64,000 bases of DNA from Rhodoplanes sp963840055 (GTDB lineage: Bacteria > Pseudomonadota > Alphaproteobacteria > Rhizobiales > Xanthobacteraceae), in contig CAWIXM010000013.1 of NCBI GenBank assembly GCA_963840055.1, forward strand, positions 128,258-192,257. The letters are read 5' to 3'. Below are positions 62,592-64,000 of the stretch, piece after piece; within the stretch, counting starts at the first letter, position 1; each line of letters begins with the position of its first letter. The notes beneath the pieces were generated by a model. The model did no database searches and was not told the origin of the DNA. It worked only from the letters and a program-made list of their open reading frames with translations. Position numbers and translations under genes: made by a program.

Positions 62592-63751
62592 GCCTCGACG
62601 CCCGCCGTCTCGCCGTTGCGCTGGCCGGGTATTGCGCGTTTCTCAATCTATATTCGCCGCAGGCGCTGTTGCCGGTGCTGGCGCGCGAGTTCGGCGCGAG
62701 CGCCGGCCGCATCAGCGCAGTGATGACGGCGAGCTCGTTCGCCATCGCGCTGACCGCGCCGTTCACCGGCGCGGTCGCCGACGTGCTCGGGCGCAAGCGG
62801 GTGATCACCTGCGCGATGCTGGCGATGACCGTGCCGATGGCGATGGTGGCGACGGCGGCGAGCGTGGACGAACTCGTCGTCTGGCGTTTCATCCAAGGCC
62901 TGCTGCTGCCGCCGATCTTCGCCGTCACCGTCGCCTATATCGGCGACGAGTGGCCGTCGGCGGAGGTGCCGGGCGTCGCCGGCCTCTATGTGTCGGGCGC
63001 GAGCTTCGGCGGCTTCTCCGGGCGGCTCATTCCCGGCCTGCTGACCGACCTGATCGGCTGGCGCTTCGCGCTTGCCTCGCTCGCCGTGCTCACGCTGTTC
63101 GGCGGCATTGCCGTCGCGCTGCTGCTCGAGCCCGAGCGCCGCTTCGTGCGCAGCGCGGGCTTCTTCGCCTCGCTGCGGCAGATGGGGCGCAATCTGCGCG
63201 ACCCGCGGCTGCTCGCCTTCTACGCCGTCGGCTTCGGCGTGCTGTTCAACTTCATGGCGGTGTTCACCTATGTGAGCTTCCATCTCGCCGCGCCGCCCTA
63301 TCTGCTCACCCCGTCGATGCTGGGCGCGATCTTCGTGACCTATCTCGCCGGCACCGCGACCGCGCCGCTGGTCGGACGCGCCGTCGGGCGGCTGGGGCGG
63401 CGCGCTTTCGTGCTCGGGCTGATCGCGGCGTGGGCCGCGGGCGCGCTGCTGCTGCTCCTGCCCTCGCTTGCGGTGATCATCGCCGGGCTGACGCTGTGCG
63501 CAATGAGCGGGATGATGTGCCAGGCCGTCTCCACCAGCGCGGTGACGGCGACCGCGGAGGTCGGGCGCTCGTCCGCGGTGGGACTCTACGTGACCTCGTT
63601 CTATGTGGGCGGCAGCGTGGGGGCCTCGCTGCCGGGCCTGACCTGGCAAAGCTTCGGCTGGCCCGCCGCGGTCGCGATGACGCTCGTCATGCTGACCCTG
63701 ATGGCGCTCGTGGTGGCGCTGGGGTGGCGGGACGCGGAGGCGCAGGGGTGA
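62588..63751 (+). CDS. MFS transporter (drug/metabolite efflux type)
   Basis: 387 residues, 12 predicted helices. The motif A region is FTGAVADVLGRKRVI between helices 2 and 3 and a second copy FLGRAV-like VGRAVGRLGRRAFVLG between 8 and 9; YVSGASFGGFSGRLIPGLLT matches the Bcr/CflA- or YnfM-like group. Exports or imports an unknown small molecule. Start codon overlaps the stop of the kinase-like gene, so co-transcribed. Confidence 0.92.
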   Translation: MSLDARRLAVALAGYCAFLNLYSPQALLPVLAREFGASAGRISAVMTASSFAIALTAPFTGAVADVLGRKRVITCAMLAMTVPMAMVATAASVDELVVWRFIQGLLLPPIFAVTVAYIGDEWPSAEVPGVAGLYVSGASFGGFSGRLIPGLLTDLIGWRFALASLAVLTLFGGIAVALLLEPERRFVRSAGFFASLRQMGRNLRDPRLLAFYAVGFGVLFNFMAVFTYVSFHLAAPPYLLTPSMLGAIFVTYLAGTATAPLVGRAVGRLGRRAFVLGLIAAWAAGALLLLLPSLAVIIAGLTLCAMSGMMCQAVSTSAVTATAEVGRSSAVGLYVTSFYVGGSVGASLPGLTWQSFGWPAAVAMTLVMLTLMALVVALGWRDAEAQG

Positions 63752-63782
63752 GGGAGTGAGGGTCTCTTAGCGGGATTACTCT

Positions 63783-63801
63783 TGTTCCCGAATTGGGAAC
63801 A
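63783..63801. promoter_or_regulatory. operator palindrome before higB
   Basis: TGTTCCC-gaatt-GGGAACA, perfect 7-bp arms, 14 bases before the higB ATG. HigA-type antitoxins autoregulate by binding such palindromes. Confidence 0.65.
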
Positions 63802-63815
63802 TTGTAATGTAATTC

Positions 63816-64000
63816 ATGCAGGTCATCTCCAAACGCAAGTTGCGGGAGTTCTGGACCATCTACCCTCATGCCGAGGGCCCGCTTTCGACCTGGTACAGGA
63901 TCGTCTCGAAGGCTGTCTGGTCAAAGCCGAGTGACGTGAAGGACCAATTTGGCAGCAATGTCGATTTTGTCGGCGACAACCGCGCGATTTTCGACATTGG
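63816..64000 (+). CDS. higB: HigB-family toxin, N-terminal part (runs off window)
   Basis: 61 codons inside the window. MQVISKRKLREFWTIYPHAE, then PLSTWYRIVSKAVWSKPSDV and GSNVDFVGDNRAIFDI, match the HigB/RelE-superfamily mRNA interferase. The gene continues past base 64000; a higA antitoxin gene is expected just after it. AT-richer than the adjoining MFS gene, with a perfect palindrome upstream. Confidence 0.88.
   Translation, partial: MQVISKRKLREFWTIYPHAEGPLSTWYRIVSKAVWSKPSDVKDQFGSNVDFVGDNRAIFDI

Overview
The window is GC-rich DNA (mostly well above 60% G+C by eye) that reads like an alphaproteobacterial chromosome. The best guess is Hyphomicrobiales, in the Bradyrhizobiaceae/Xanthobacteraceae range. 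The reasons are the aerobic (Cob-type) cobalamin gene set with a DUF1636-cobW-cobN head, the ferulate/vanillate/protocatechuate genes, and short palindromic repeats of the kind common in that order. The taxonomic call is inference; no rRNA or tRNA gene is present to anchor it.

Layout. (1) 1-18,090: cobalamin biosynthesis. Two cobalamin riboswitches lie back to back at 11.27-11.72 kb. The left one heads a minus-strand series (DUF1636 protein, cobW, cobN, cobG, cobH, cobI, cobJ, then cobL, cobE, cobM beyond the opposed cobK). The right one heads cbtB, cbtA, cobU, cobO. An SMR efflux gene, then cobQ, cobD (opposed) and cobC complete the block. (2) 18.1-21.2 kb: palindromic repeats and mutS. (3) 21.3-28.0 kb: an amidohydrolase, a ThDP-dependent decarboxylase-like enzyme and an IorAB-type 2-oxoacid:ferredoxin oxidoreductase. 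(4) 28.0-32.2 kb: a TRAP transporter (dctPQM), a divergent MarR regulator and a hotdog thioesterase. (5) 32.5-40.1 kb: aromatic catabolism: a two-subunit CoA-transferase, vanillate O-demethylase vanA/vanB around a GntR regulator, pcaF, pcaHG. (6) 40.2-52.0 kb: a Liv-type ABC transporter, a MetE-like enzyme, a class III CoA-transferase, glucokinase, a thiolase-like protein with its OB-fold partner, and feruloyl-CoA synthetase. (7) 52.2-64 kb: lpdA, a small AT-richer patch with an IS1595-type remnant and a toxin-antitoxin pair, an alpha/beta hydrolase, xerC, priA, a cytochrome P460-like protein, a kinase-like ATPase, an MFS transporter and the start of a HigB toxin gene.

How the genes fit together. 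The cob genes cover corrin ring methylation, contraction, amidation, cobalt insertion, adenosylation, aminopropanol attachment and nucleotide-loop activation; CbtAB is a presumed cobalt transporter. The catabolic genes suggest uptake of lignin-derived phenylpropanoids, CoA activation and side-chain shortening, vanillate demethylation to protocatechuate, ortho cleavage (PcaHG) and the last two beta-ketoadipate steps (CoA-transferase, PcaF). pcaB, pcaC, pcaD and the hydratase/aldolase and aldehyde dehydrogenase of ferulate breakdown are not in the window.

Three structural patterns stand out. First, two pathway genes (cobK and cobD) sit inverted inside otherwise co-directional cob series, each sharing a CATG start-codon palindrome with its divergent neighbour. 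Second, composite palindromic repeats lie inside the coding frames of cobN (twice), cobD and cobC and at the N-terminus of xerC. Third, seven genes (cobN, cbtA, the ThDP enzyme, iorA, vanA, fcs, priA) are each broken by what looks like exactly one extra base. Because all seven have the same sign, an insertion-type consensus error in the assembly must be excluded before any biology is inferred.
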